A DNA stretch of 64,000 nt. It comes from Castor canadensis (taxonomy: Eukaryota > Chordata > Mammalia > Rodentia > Castoridae). The stretch spans positions 111,678,332 to 111,742,331 of the forward strand of contig NC_133398.1 in the NCBI RefSeq assembly GCF_047511655.1, written 5' to 3'. Shown in pieces: positions 10,601 to 21,806 of the stretch (its first letter is position 1; each line of letters starts with the position of its first letter). Both the position numbers and the translations under genes were made by a program. The notes beneath the pieces are model-generated. The model saw only the letters and a list, made by a program, of their open reading frames with translations, had not been told where the DNA came from and ran no database searches.

Positions 10601-12469
10601 CTGTATTACATTTATAGATTCACATATGTTGAATCACCCCTGAATCCCTGGGATGAAGCTGACTTGGTCATGCAGAATGATCTTTCTGATGGGTTGTTGG
10701 ATGCAGTATGTTATTATTTTATTAAGGATATTTGCATCGATATATTTTAAGGAAATTGGCCTGTTCTCCTTTTTGGAGGTGTCTTTGTCTAGTTTTGGAA
10801 TGAGAGTAATATTTGCTTCTTCAAATGAGTTATGCAGTGTTACTTCCCTTTCTATTTCGTGGAACAGTGTAAGGAGGGTTAGTATCAATTCTTTAAATGT
10901 CTGATAGAATTCAGCAGTGAATCCATTCAGTCCTGGACTTTCATTTTTGGGATGCTCTTCACTGCTGCTTCAATTTCTTTTTGTGTTGAAGACCAATTCA
11001 GATGATTGATATCTTCTTGGTTCAGTTTTTGGTGCTTGTAAGTTTCTAGAAATCTGTCCATTTCTTCAAGATTTTCAAATTTATTAGTGTATATGCTCTC
11101 AAAATAGTCTCTGATGATTTCCTAGATTTCCATGGTGTTTGTTGTTATCCCCACTTTTGCAATTCTGAATTTACTGATTTGGGTTTTTCCTCTCCTCATT
11201 TTAGTCAGGTTTGCCAGGGGTCTGTAAATCTTATTTATTATTTCAAAGAACCAGCTTTTTGTTTCACTGATTCTTTGTATGCTTGTTTTGTTTGTTTGTT
11301 TCTATTTCATTGATTTCAGCCCTTATTTTAATTATTTCTTTCCTTCTGCTTTTTGTGGGATTTGCTTTTTCTTGTTTTACTAGGAGTTGAAACTATAGTA
11401 TTAAGTCATTGATTTGACATCTTTCTGTCCTTTTAATATATGCATTTATGGCTATACACTTTCCTTTCAGGACTGCCTTTTCTGTGTCCCATAGGTTGTG
11501 GTAGGTCTTGTTTTCATTTTCATTAGCTTCCAGGAAGCTTTTAATTTCCTGTTTTATTTCATCAATGACCCATTGGTCATTGAGCAATGTGTTTTTTTCT
11601 TACAATTGTTTGCATGTTTTTTACTGCTGTTTTTGTTGTGATTTCTAGTTTTAATGCATTATGGTCACATAGAATGCATGGGATAATTTTATTTCCTTAT
11701 ATTTGCTGAGACTTGTTTTGTGCACTTAGATATGATCAATTTTGGAAAAGGTTCCATGGGCTGCTGAGAAGAATGTGTATTGGGCAGAAGTTGGATGAAA
11801 TAATCTGTAGACATCAACTAGAACCATTTAATCTATGGTATGATTTAGTTCTAGGATTTCTTCATTAATTTTTGTTTGGCTAACTTATCTATTGGTGATA
11901 AGGGAGTTTTAAGGTGTTCCACTACCAATGTGTTGGACTGTACATATGTTTTAGGCACTTCAGAGTATGTTTGATAAAATTGGGTGCATTGATGTTGGGT
12001 GCATATAGGTTGATAATTATTATTTCTTTTTGATGTATTTCCATTTTTATTAGTATGGAGTGTCCTTCTTTATCACATTTGATCAGTATAGGTTTAAAGT
12101 CTATTTTGTTCAAGATAAGTTTTGCTATTCTTGTCTGTTTTCAGGGACCACTGGTTTTGTAAATCTTCTTCCACCTTTTTACTCTCAGCCACTGCTTATT
12201 TCTCTCAGTAAAGTTGGTCACCAGTAGGCAGCAGATTGTTGGATCTTCATTTTTAATCCAGTTTTCCAAATAATGTCTTTTGATGGGGGAATTTAGTCCA
12301 TTAACATTCAGGGTTAGCATTGATAGTTATGTGGTGATCACTGTCATGTAGTTATCTTTGATGATTAAGGGTATGACTATGTATTGTTGAATCAATGTTA
12401 CTTTTAACTTTTAACATTCTTGCCTTTTCTTCTCCTGTGGTCTGGTATTGCCTGCCCTTTCATGGTTTT

Positions 12470-13602
12470 ATTTGCTTTCATTTTCTGTGTGCAGAAATCC
12501 TTGGAGAATCTTTTGTAATGGTGGCTTGGTGGTCATATATTGTTTGAGTGTCTGCTTATCATGGAAGACTTTTATTGTTACATCTGTTTTGAATGATAGT
12601 TTTAGCTGTGTAGAGTATCCTAGGGTTGAAGTTATTTTCATTCAGTGCTTGGAAGACCTCACTTCATGCTCTTCTTGCTTTTAATGTTTCTGTTGAGAAG
12701 TCTGCTGCGATTTTGATGTGTTTACCTTTGTATGTTATTTGTTATTTCACTCTTAAAACCTTCAATACACTTTCTCTAGTCTCTTTACTTGTTGCTTTAA
12801 TGATAATATGTAAGGGGGTGGTTCTATTTTAGTCAGGTCTGTTCGGTGTTCTGGAGGCTTCCTTTACTTGAATGGACATAGTTTTCTATTGATTTCAGAA
12901 ATTTTTTGTTCTTATTTTGTTAAATATATTACCCATTCCTTTTGCTTGCATCTCTTCTCCTTCTTCAATGCCCATGATTCTCAGGTTTGGTCTTTTGATG
13001 GGGTCAGTGAGTTCTTGCATTTTCTTTTCACAGGTCTTGAGCTGTTTAACTAATAGTTCTTCAGTTTCTCCTTTAATTGCCATTTCATCTTCAAGTTCTG
13101 AGATTCTGTCTTCTGTTTGTTCTCTTCTGCTGGAGTGGCCTTCCATTTTGTTTTGTATTTCTGTTTTATTCTTTTTTCTGAGGTTTTCCATATCATGGGA
13201 TACTTCCTCTATAATATTGTCAAATTTTGCCCTTAATTCATTTATCTCTATATTTATGGTGATCTCAGTTGCAGTTGGTTGTTTATTTAGGGCTGTTATG
13301 ATTTCATTTATTTGTTTCTGTGTTTTCTCATATTCGTTGTTTTTGTAGTCTTGGAATTTCTTGAGTGCCTACTGTAAGTTTTGGTTGACCATGTCTAGTA
13401 ACCTATGTATGAAATTCTTATTAATTATTGTAGGATTTCTTCTTTCAGACTGTTCTTGTGGTCTTCATTGGGTTACTTGGTATAGATTATCTTGTTTGTT
13501 TGAGTCTTGATCTGAGTATCTGTTTTCTACATTTCAATCTAAATCCTGTACTACTTTATTTTTAGGGGGAGAATGCTTTCCATCTCTTTTTCTTCTTCCC
13601 AT
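12470..13602 (-). pseudogene. L1-alpha ORF1 remnant (ORF1p)
   Basis: ORF1p is the coiled-coil, RNA-binding nucleic-acid chaperone of L1. A start at 13602 reads MGRRKRDG and aligns with the ORF1 start of L1-beta at 28687 (MKGRRKKDE). A conserved central stretch, EQTEDRISELEDEMAIKGE at about 13060-13125, is the typical ORF1 coiled-coil/RRM entrance. In-frame stops occur soon after the start (a stop where L1-beta also differs) and frameshifts follow. The usual ORF1 end motif LHT near 12490 lacks its stop and reads on a few codons. Confidence 0.85.
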
Positions 13603-14476
13603 ACTTCCACTAGGTACTGTTTCTGTCCCTGGACTGTGTGTAATTTACTATTTGGTGGGTTACAATATTGATACTAACAAAATGAAGAGAGAAGGATAAA
13701 AAAGAGAAAGAGAAAGAAAGATGAAAGGAAGAGAGAAGAGAGGAAAAAAATGAGAGAGATGGTGGTTGATCAAACAGCAAACCAGGCAGCCAAACTCTTA
13801 AAGAAGGTTGAAAAAACAAAAAGATATCACCAGTTCTTTAATAGTAGAATTGCAGTCTTAGTTTTTCTGATGTTACTTCTTTAGCCTCCAGTCATGTCTG
13901 TGTGTGTCTCTTAGGCAGGTTTGGAGCCCTTTAGTAGCAGCCTGAGCAGTAGCCTGGTGGACCAGTTATCTGGAAAGCCTGTAGATCTGGAGCCTGGTTC
14001 TGCCTGAGGGACAGGGATTTTGGTGGGGCAGAGATCTGGCAGTGCCTGAGGGGTGGGGATCCTAGTGGGGCATGGCTCTGATCACTCCACATAGTGATGG
14101 AGTCTGGCAGGCTATGAGGGGCAGGAAGCCCAAGGGGCATGGATCCCAGTGGAGTGTGGATCTGGTGTGGGGCTGAGGCCTGGCAAGGCCTGACAGGTAG
14201 GGAGCCCAGTGGTGCATGGATCTGGCTTGGTGCAGTGGCCTGGCACAGCCAAAGGAGTGGAGAGCCCAGCGGAGTAGAGCAACAGCTCTGTATGCCTACA
14301 GGGTGGGTACTTGGCAAGATCATGTAAAGCCTACCATGACCTAAGTATTTAGAGTGCCGTATTTTTGGCTCTCCTTAGTGCTTTACCTCAGCCAAGTGTG
14401 TCTGCAGCATCTCAGCAGGGTCCATGGTTCAAGAGCTCATGAGGTCTGTGGCTCTGTTCCTGTCGGCTTCTTGGAT
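13603..14476 (-). promoter_or_regulatory. L1-alpha 5'UTR with about 60-base tandem units
   Basis: Between the ORF1 start and the TSD lies a GC-richer stretch. A GATCTGG/AGTCTGG motif recurs at plus-strand positions 13984, 14033, 14101, 14159 and 14219, spaced 49-68 bases, each followed by CCTG-rich sequence. Next to ORF1 (about 13680-13770) is a purine-rich plus-strand tract, i.e. a pyrimidine tract on the sense strand. L1 5'UTRs hold the internal promoter, and rodent L1s often build it from tandem monomers, so these units are candidates for that. Confidence 0.65.
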
Positions 14477-14495
14477 CTGCCTTTGTAGTTTTAAA
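14477..14495. repeat. Right target-site duplication of L1-alpha
   Basis: CTGCCTTTGTAGTTTTAAA, partner of 7635-7654 (one-base length difference). Confidence 0.85.
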
Positions 14496-14722
14496 TTAAG
14501 TGTATATTGAGAGTCTAGGAAGTTCACACTTTGTCCTTCAGGTCTGTATATATCTTGCTTTTATCAAAGTAACCCCCTCCCACTGTTAATTACTCATTCT
14601 CTTTCATCATGCTCCCATTGTATTCAACAAATTACTATACAGTGAATTATATTATACTCATATATAGATGGATTATTTCAATATTTTTCATTCTTTAACA
14701 CTTTCTCTCCCACCTCCTGTAG

Positions 14723-14746
14723 GTAGTATACAAAATTGTATACTAC
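14723..14746. repeat. Perfect 10-bp-arm palindrome
   Basis: GTAGTATACA and TGTATACTAC flank a 4-base loop AAAT. Confidence 0.9.
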
Positions 14747-14800
14747 AATTTTGTTCTCTCTGTTACCATATATGTGTATATATGACCATATATGTTTGTA

Positions 14801-14840
14801 TATACATATATATGTAACTTATGTTACATATATATGTATA
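14801..14840. repeat. Perfect 18-bp-arm palindrome, AT-rich
   Basis: TATACATATATATGTAAC (14801-14818) and its exact reverse complement (14823-14840) flank the 4-base loop TTAT. Confidence 0.95.
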
Positions 14841-15783
14841 TAGCTTATAAGTATAGCTTCCACATATGAACACATGTGACCTTTGATTTTTTGAACTTCT
14901 CTTATTATGCTTCCCATGAAGTTCTCCAGATCCATTCACTTACCTGCAAACAATATTATTTCATTCTTTTTTATGGCTGAATAAAGCTCCACTTTGTATA
15001 TATATCACATTTTCTTAATCCATTCATCAGTTTGGGGCTTCTGGGCTGCTTCTAAAATTTATCTATTATAAATAGTGCAACAATAAACATGAGTGTGTAA
15101 GTTGACTTATCATATTTTGGAGTACATTTTTTCAGATGTATGTCTAAGAGTGGTATTGGTATATCATGTGTTAGTTCTATTTTTAGTTTTTTGAGGGACC
15201 TACATATTGTTTTCCACAGTGGTTGCAGTAATTTACATTCCCATCAACAGAATAGAATTGTTGTCTTTCTCAGGCATCCTCAATGTCATTTGTTGTTGTG
15301 TTATTGGCAACAGCCATTTTTGTTTGAGGTGAGGTAAAATCTCAATGTAGTTTTGCTTTGTATTTCCATTGTGGTCAAAGAAGTTGGCTATTTATTCAAA
15401 TGTTCATTGGTCATTTGTACTTCTTTTGATAATTGTCTGTTCATTTCATTTACTGACTTATTCTGTGTGTTGTTGATTCTTTGAGAGGTTTGTGTTTTGA
15501 ACTTCTAGTATATTCTGGTTATTAATCCCCTATCAGAAGTAGAGCTGACAAAGATTTTCTTCCATTATGTGGCTTGTTTTTTCAGTTTAGTGATTGTTTC
15601 CTTTGCTGTGCAGAAATTTCAGTTTCATGTAGTATCACTTATCAATACTTTGTCTTAATTGCTGAGCTATTTGAATTCTTTTCATAAAGTTATTACCCAT
15701 GCCTACATGCTTCAATGTGTTCCCTACTTTTTCCTGGATTAATTTCACTGTTTCTGATTTTACATTAAGATCTTTAACCTTCT

Positions 15784-17299
15784 CTACAGAGAAGACTACA
15801 GTCAAGGCAAGGGAAAAGTACCAAGATCCATCTTAATATGTCTGGAAGATTCTGCATAGAAGTACTTGGTGAACCACTGTGCTCCTACTGTTTATGTGGC
15901 CCCTTCACCTTTTCACCAGCCTGTGGTACATATGAAGCTTAATTTCTATATTCATTACTCAAGCACCAACTCCCCCAGGTTGTGTGTGACCTTGTGAAGA
16001 GAGAGTCTGTGTTTGTGGATGGAAATAATAGACACAGCTGTGTTGAGTGCTCAGAACTCTGGGGCCAGACAGCCTAGGAAGAGGGTACTTCTTTCTCTTT
16101 CATCCCTTGGTAATCTGAAACCATAATGAGCCCTGCATTGCTGTGGTTCTGATGAGAGTACTGGTGGTGCTGCCATCTTGTTCACTTTAGAGGTAGCTAG
16201 GATTTGTTGGGGAAAAGTTTCTAATTGATGACTTTTGCCCAGCTTAGGAGCGACTTTGCCTTCTTGAATGCCGGTTTACTTTCCTAAAGGCATGATTGGT
16301 GCAGTTCAGAGTGTCCTGTAAGGAAAGAGATTTTATGCCTATGATAGGTGACCAAAGGGTATGTATTAGGGGCTTACAAACTTTATCATGGATACAATAT
16401 CTTCTTTGGGGGTTATTAAAATTTCTTTAGGACTAAATACAGGAAATATTAGACAGTAATGTAAATATGATAAGTGCTATCTAATTGAAAAAAAAGGTTA
16501 GGGCTTAGTTATACTTATTGAATTCTGCCTCAATAAAAAATACCTGTATCGTTATTCTAAACACTGAATTCAGGAAATTAGTTAAATCTGAGAAGCAGGT
16601 ATGGGTCAGGACAGATGAGATTAACAGCATGCAACTTAATGTTAAGGGTCTAGTTCTATGTAGTCAACATGTGGTCTGTAAAACAGCAGAATTGGCATCA
16701 TTGGGAAACTTATGAAAAAAAAAATTCTTCAACTCAAACCCATCACTATCGAGTCAAAGATGAGGCCCATCAGTCTGATTTTTAAAAGTTTTCCAGATGA
16801 TTCTGAATAATTCTAAAATTTAAAACTGTTGATGTAGTTTTTGAATTGGCAGGTATGTTTACATGCATTGATTTTATAATTAAAAATAAAACCAAATTAA
16901 ACAAACAAGAAAAAGGATCCTACATGGTATAATGGTGACTTGGTTTCAAGGTCCAAGGATTATGTTTTAACCTGATTTTATGCATTTGAGGTTTATTGTA
17001 GAGAGAAGAAAATTTCAACAACCCATTGATTTTGATATGTCGACACCCACCTCTAAACCCACACAACAATGGAGATTCATAGCAGGTATCTTACCAACAT
17101 GAAAATAAGAGGCCTGGGATATAAGAATGATGCTAATTAGAAAATTGAGTCAAAGGATAGTTTTGAAATTCGGAGAGAAAGCCAGTCTCTCATTTTCATT
17201 TAATTACTTCTGTGCACTATTTCCCCTGCCACCTCTAAGGCTTTCCTTCCATTTTTATTTAGTGGAAAATTTGAGGAGTGTGGATATTAGATCTTATTT
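15784..17299. other. Intergenic island without recent repeats
   Basis: Composition here is nearer to unique mammalian DNA than to L1. No exon-like reading frame or splice pattern was recognised. It holds the MER5A-like relic at 16649-16836. Confidence 0.5.
16649..16836 (+). mobile_element. MER5A-like hAT-Charlie DNA transposon relic
   Basis: The order of motifs follows MER5A: ATGTGGTCTGTAAAACAGCA near the start, ATCATTGGGAAACTTATG, a block like AATTCTTCAACTCAAACCCA, then AGTCTGATTTTTAAAAGTTT, then CCAGATGATTCTGAATAATTC near the end. A non-autonomous element of about 190 bases, fossil in all placental mammals. Terminal repeats are degraded. Confidence 0.8.
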
Positions 17300-19075
17300 A
17301 AAAGTCTGATAGAATTCAGCAGTGAATTTTTTTGGGGGAAATGATATATTGCTGCTTTAATTTCATTGTATGCTATTGCTAGGTCTGTTAAAGTTATTAA
17401 TATACTCTTGGTTCAGTTTTGTATGATTATATGTATCTTGAAATTTGTCCATTTCTTCTAGATTTTTCTATTTATTTGAATACAGGTTTTCAAATTAGGT
17501 CCTGGTAATTCCCTGGATTTCTTTGGTGTTAGTTTTTATCCTCTGCTTTTTCATTTCTAATTTTTTTTAGAAAGAAGAATTTTTTTTAAATTTGTGTCTT
17601 TTCCCTCCTCTTTTTAGTCAGATTTTCAGGGGCTTCTTGATCTTGTTTTTCTTTTCAAAGAACCAGATTTTTGTTTCATTGATTGTTTGGATTTTTTGTC
17701 TCAATTTTGACTTTGGCCCTTATTTTTAGTATTTATCTCTTTCTGCTCATTTTGGGTTAAACTTGTTCATGATATTCTAGAAGTTTGAGATGTTAGCATG
17801 AGGTAATTTATTTGAGATATTTCTGTGTTTTTAACATATGTTCTCAGGGCTTAGGACTACCTTGCTGTGTCTTTTAGGTTCTGATAGGGTGTTCTTTGAT
17901 TCTCATTAAGTTTTAGGAACTTTTTAATTTCTTCACTTATTTTTCAATGACACACTCATCATGGACCAATATGTTGTTCAGCCTCTAGTTTGAGTATTTT
18001 TTGCTGTTTCTTTTGTTGTTGAATTCTAGTATTATTTCATTATGGTTATTCATTATGGACAGGGTTATTTTAATTTTTTAGTACTTGTTAATTATTGCTT
18101 TGTGACCTAAGATATGATCTATTGTGGAGAATATCCCAGGGGCTGCTGAGAAGAATGTATATTATGCTGTTCCAGGATGGAATAGTCTGTAAATATATGT
18201 TAGGTCCTTTAGATCTGGGTTGTCATTCAATTGTAGAATTTTTTCATTCCTTTTTTTGTCTGGAGGATCTATGTATAGGTGATACAGGAGTATTAAATGT
18301 CCTAGAAACACTGTATTGGGGTCTATCTGTGTCTTTATGTTGAGGAGTATATTTTTAATGAAGTTGTTGCCCTAATTTTTAGTGCATATAAATAAATAAT
18401 TATTATTTTCTCTAATTGTATTGCTTCTTTATTGCTATGAAGTAACATTCTTTGTCTCTTCTGATGAATTTATGTTTGAAGACTATTTTATTTGATATAA
18501 ATATTGCTACTCTTGTCTGTTTTCAGGGATTATTAACTTGATAAAACTTCTTCCATGCTATCACCCTAAGACACTGTTTCTGTCAGTAAGGTGGGATTCT
18601 TGTAAACAACACACTATTGGGTTTTCCTTTGAAGTCCAGTTTTCCCATCACTCCCTTTTGATGACAGAGTTGAATCCATTAATGTTCAGTGTTAATATTG
18701 TGAGATATGTGGTGATTCCTGCCATTTGTTTGTTTTTGTTGTATAAAGGTTTTTTTGTGTGTAACTAATTCTATGTTACTCTCTGACCACTTTCTGGTCT
18801 TCTCTTGAGGATTGATAAGGAATACTTTCATGCCTATGATTGTTTTCATCTTTTCTGTGTAGCATTCCTTTTAGGATATTCTGTAGTGGTGGTTTAGTTA
18901 TCACATATTGTTTTAGCTTCTGTTCATTGTGGAAGATTTTTAATCCTCATTCAGTTTTGAATGACATCTTTTTGGGCACAGTATCTTAGGGCTGAAATGG
19001 TTTTCCTTCCTTGCTCAAAAGACATCACTCTATGGTCTTCTTGCTTTTAAGGTTTCTTAACAGATGTCTTTGTGA
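17300..19075 (-). mobile_element. Old L1 fragment, 5' half of ORF2 and end of ORF1, antisense
   Basis: The left edge parallels L1-alpha at about 10897 (GTCTGATAGAATTCAGCAGTG in both), and similarity runs through the endonuclease region (GGTGATACAGGAGTATTAAATG near 18278-18299) to the ORF1 end. It is far more diverged than L1-alpha. The rest of ORF2 is absent on the left. Confidence 0.8.
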
Positions 19076-19259
19076 GATCATTTCTCAAATTCTGATGTCT
19101 TCAAGTCACCTTCATGTGCAATTTAATAATTCATAAAACACTCTAATAAGTCAATTTCTTCAGTTTTTGCCTATGAGGATGCTGACTAGATTTTAATCAC
19201 ATCATTTCCTGGTGAAAATTTAGAATATTTTATTTAGATATAGGAATTATAGTTTCATT

Positions 19260-19440
19260 ATTAGTCATGCAGCTGTAGGTGTTTGGTTTATGACATCTTA
19301 CATTTTTGTCTTCTTTTATATAATGTAGGAAATCTGTGTCCTGACTTTTGTAAGATGATTTTGTATTCTGCTACTTTAATGAAGCTGTTTATGATGTCTA
19401 AGAGTTTTTGATGGGTTTTTTTGGGGGGGAGGGTTAGGTA
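19260..19440 (-). mobile_element. Old L1 ORF2 middle fragment, out of order
   Basis: Plus-strand TTTTGTAAGATGATTTTGTATTCTGC and ATGATGTCTAAGAGTTTTTG correspond to L1-alpha 9695-9765. In normal L1 order this piece should lie to the left of 17300, so it is a separate insertion or a rearranged part. Confidence 0.6.
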
Positions 19441-19539
19441 CAAGATTTTTTGAGGGGTTGAATTCCCCTTCCTTCTTCTGCCTATTTTTCTGTGATGTGC
19501 CATGCTCCTATATGATTGGTTGGCTACATGGGTTGGGGG

Positions 19540-20420
19540 GGATTGAATCATTTGTTTTCTTTCCCTTGACTTAATTACTGTGCTGTGACTGGCTCATTTA
19601 TTAACTAGGTTGATGTGCTATTTCTGTTCCCTGACTTGGAGTTATAACTTAGAAATAACAAATTCACTGATTCAATGAATGACCAGTTATTTACATAATA
19701 TATAGAGAGACACTTGGTGATATTATCTATAGGCAGTGGGAATTGGGAAAATAATCATTGTTTGGATAGAGATAGATACATTATTAAAAAGGCAGCACTA
19801 CATGAAGGGTAACAAAAAGTGAATTGAATGATGGGGAGGTATGCAACATGTAGGAGCAATATGATAATAAGTTCCTAATTTGTATTAAGATATATTTCAG
19901 TCATTGTGGGGGAAGGTGCTATTCTCAGTGATTGTTGAGGGATGGAAAAGATAAGTTAACATGTAAAGTTGATATAATAGACTCTTCAGAGGGTGGTGAG
20001 TGATGAGGAGTAGTAAGAGTGAGGAGAAATGGGATAGTGAGGAGAAATGGGGGAGGAGAGGAAGGTAAGGAGAAGAATGGAAGTATGAAAAGAGAAAAGA
20101 GAAATTGGGGAGAAAAAAGAAAGTCAGAAAATAGCATTCTAAGTGAATTGGTGTTTGGGCAGAATGGAAGAGTGAAGTAGGTAACAGTAAAGTGGAAGAA
20201 AAAAAGAAAAAATAAAAAATACTTTATATATATATGAAAATATGAATTCAATGAGTGCTCTGGACTCTTTTCTCTAATTTCAAATTCAATTGCTGACACT
20301 TTTCACAGGACCTTTGACCTTGACATTGTCTGTTTTTAAGGTTGGTATACTGGACTGCCTGACAATGGATGCCTATCACACAGCTTTGTGGACACCTGGA
20401 AATATCCAGTCAAATACTCA
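19540..20420 (-). mobile_element. Old L1 5'UTR, antisense
   Basis: The minus strand matches the plus-strand region 41230-42000. Shared landmarks in sense orientation include CAGTCCAGTATACCAACCTT (CAGTCCAGCATACCAACATT at 41286-41305), a long pyrimidine tract (purine-rich on the plus strand at 19990-20220), and CCCCCACAATGACTGAA (CCCCCATAATGACTGAA at 41871-41887). The reciprocal match defines a 5'UTR type distinct from those of L1-alpha and L1-beta. Confidence 0.65.
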
Positions 20421-20780
20421 CAAGGCGAAGATCTACTTAAAATCCAATCAGGAAAAAATTATCTCAGAAATAAATGTGAATTATCAGATGGGCATATCCT
20501 TACTCTTATTCATAGTGCTTAAGAAGGTGACCAGGAAATGTAAGAATTTCAGGTACTCTTAGAACTTTTCAATTAATAAAACAAAGTTTTTTTCTTTTCT
20601 GGATTGGTACTGGTTTTGAAATTATCCATGTCTTACATAAGCTACAATAGAGTCTATGTTGTTTATGGCATCTATGTTTTCTGACTTTTTTATATGTATT
20701 TTGTTATTCATTAATGCATGCAACTAAATTTTTGTCCAATGGCCAGAATGTATTAGATTTGTGGGAACAGAGATAATTCA
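20421..20780. other. Intergenic DNA, nothing recognised
   Basis: No gene or clear repeat was seen between the old L1 5'UTR and the degenerate repeat zone. Confidence 0.4.
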
Positions 20781-21800
20781 CAGAGAAATCTCAAGAGATT
20801 TGGTGGATATTCTAGGACACTAAACATTCCCCTAAGAGCTGACAGAAATGAACACACAAGTTGATAGTTTTTTCAGGTACAAATTATCATGTACTGAAAC
20901 ATAAAATATCAGTGATGAAGCAAAAATTTATTGAGGATTGTGCATGAGAATACTTACATAAAATGTGAAAAATAAATTCAAAACCACAGAAATAAAACAG
21001 AAGACAGGTATCATAAAAATTAACCTACAACTAGGAGAAAAATCAAGAGTTTATATATAAAACCTTAAATTTTGCCTTACAATTTATAAGAAGCCAGAAT
21101 GAATTCTATGCCAAAGATATCTAGACAGTATACAAATATTTTTACATTACAATGGTCAATCGTTGGGATGGTTTCAGGTGGCTTCCAAACATTGTGTAGA
21201 GTAAGGTTTCCAGAAAAATAAATAATTACTATGAACATTCTGACTTCTCATTGACAAAGAAATTCAACATGACTACAGCATACTTGTTTAAGAATAAGAT
21301 TCTACGTAAGTCTTCACAAAGTAGAACACATAATTTAAATTGTAAATTAAATTTACAATTTAATTTTTGTATGCACAAAATTCATTCCATGGTTTAGAAA
21401 AGTTATATTGAGTTTAAACAGAGAACATAGAAAAAACCTTGAAGTAAAGAAAAAATGACATTACATTTTTATGTAAGGTGTAAATGAAAAAATTGGTTAC
21501 TGCAGTTCTAGGGAAAAAATCCAGTCACTTAATTAATCAAGATGCTACAAATTACATGCACACTATTTTATCTTTGGCTTTCTGCAATGTGTAGCAAAAC
21601 TCTCAGGAAATCACAGAAAATAGAAGACGATCCAGACCTCAGAATGCAGAGGCCAAAAAGAAGCATTGCATTTACAAGTGGCAGAATGTGTAAAGACAAT
21701 GATAAGAAACATGTTCAAAGACATTTATTGTAATTTAAAGAAAAAATTAGAATGAAAATAGTCACTCAGATATATTTACAAAATACATTGATATAAGTTC
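20780..21800 (+). repeat. Degenerate repeat zone S1, first part
   Basis: Contains a B-type unit near 20790 (GAAATCTCAAGAGATTTGG, then a TATTGAGGATTGTGCATGAG motif near 20931) and an A-type unit near 21177 (GTGGCTTCCAAACATTGTG, then a CCAGAAAAATA motif). These motif orders recur in the other zones. Similarity is low and no open frame is present. Confidence 0.5.
21335..21363. repeat. Perfect 13-bp-arm palindrome
   Basis: TTAAATTGTAAAT and ATTTACAATTTAA flank the 3-base loop TAA. Confidence 0.9.
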
Positions 21801-21806
21801 TATATT

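Larger units (their letters stand above)
8150..12350 (-). pseudogene. L1-alpha ORF2 remnant (endonuclease/reverse transcriptase)
   Basis: ORF2p nicks target DNA and reverse-transcribes the L1 RNA. Minus-strand pieces recognised: the endonuclease region with NLYAPNINAPNF near 11960-12020, reverse-transcriptase stretches such as [11 protein letters not shown] near 10635-10670 (just beyond the LTR), [25 protein letters not shown]-like sequence near 9880-9990 (shown only as its conserved order), and a C-terminal part [19 protein letters not shown] near 9240-9300. Where the catalytic ADD of the RT palm should follow SLL (about 9795-9815), L1-alpha reads SLLENI and then a stop. The frame is also cut by the LTR at 10160-10594 and by many stops. 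Confidence 0.9.
7655..14476 (-). mobile_element. Near full-length L1 LINE ('L1-alpha'), decayed, with nested solo LTR
   Basis: An L1 is an autonomous retrotransposon encoding ORF1p (RNA-binding coiled-coil protein) and ORF2p (endonuclease and reverse transcriptase). On the minus strand, in order: 5'UTR about 14476-13603 with roughly 60-base repeats and a pyrimidine tract, ORF1 remnant 13602 to about 12470, ORF2 remnant about 12350 to about 8150, and a 3'UTR with a C-rich plus-strand tract (about 7703-7740) ending at 7655. The TSDs at 7635-7654 and 14477-14495 (19-20 bases) bracket it. Length without the LTR is about 6.4 kb, normal for full-length L1. Stops and frameshifts break both ORFs, so it is immobile. 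Confidence 0.93.
14496..15783 (-). mobile_element. Older L1 3' part (ORF2 C-terminal region and 3'UTR), antisense
   Basis: Minus-strand L1 end-of-ORF2 landmarks are seen on the plus strand as TTACCTGCAAACAATATTAT (14941-14960), TTAATCCATTCATCAGTTTG (15015-15034) and TGGTTATTAATCCCCTATC (about 15516-15534). The 3'UTR occupies about 14496-14880 and contains perfect palindromes at 14723-14746 and 14801-14840. It ends abruptly at about 15783, so it is 5'-truncated. It was the target for L1-alpha. Confidence 0.8.

Noticed and set aside
14020-14290. Possible CRISPR-like spaced repeats
   Set aside because: Units are imperfect, contiguous and unevenly spaced, in a eukaryotic L1 5'UTR.
13931-14323. 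130-codon proline-rich antisense open frame
   Set aside because: It is created by the ~60-base tandem units of the L1-alpha 5'UTR and has no conserved protein features.
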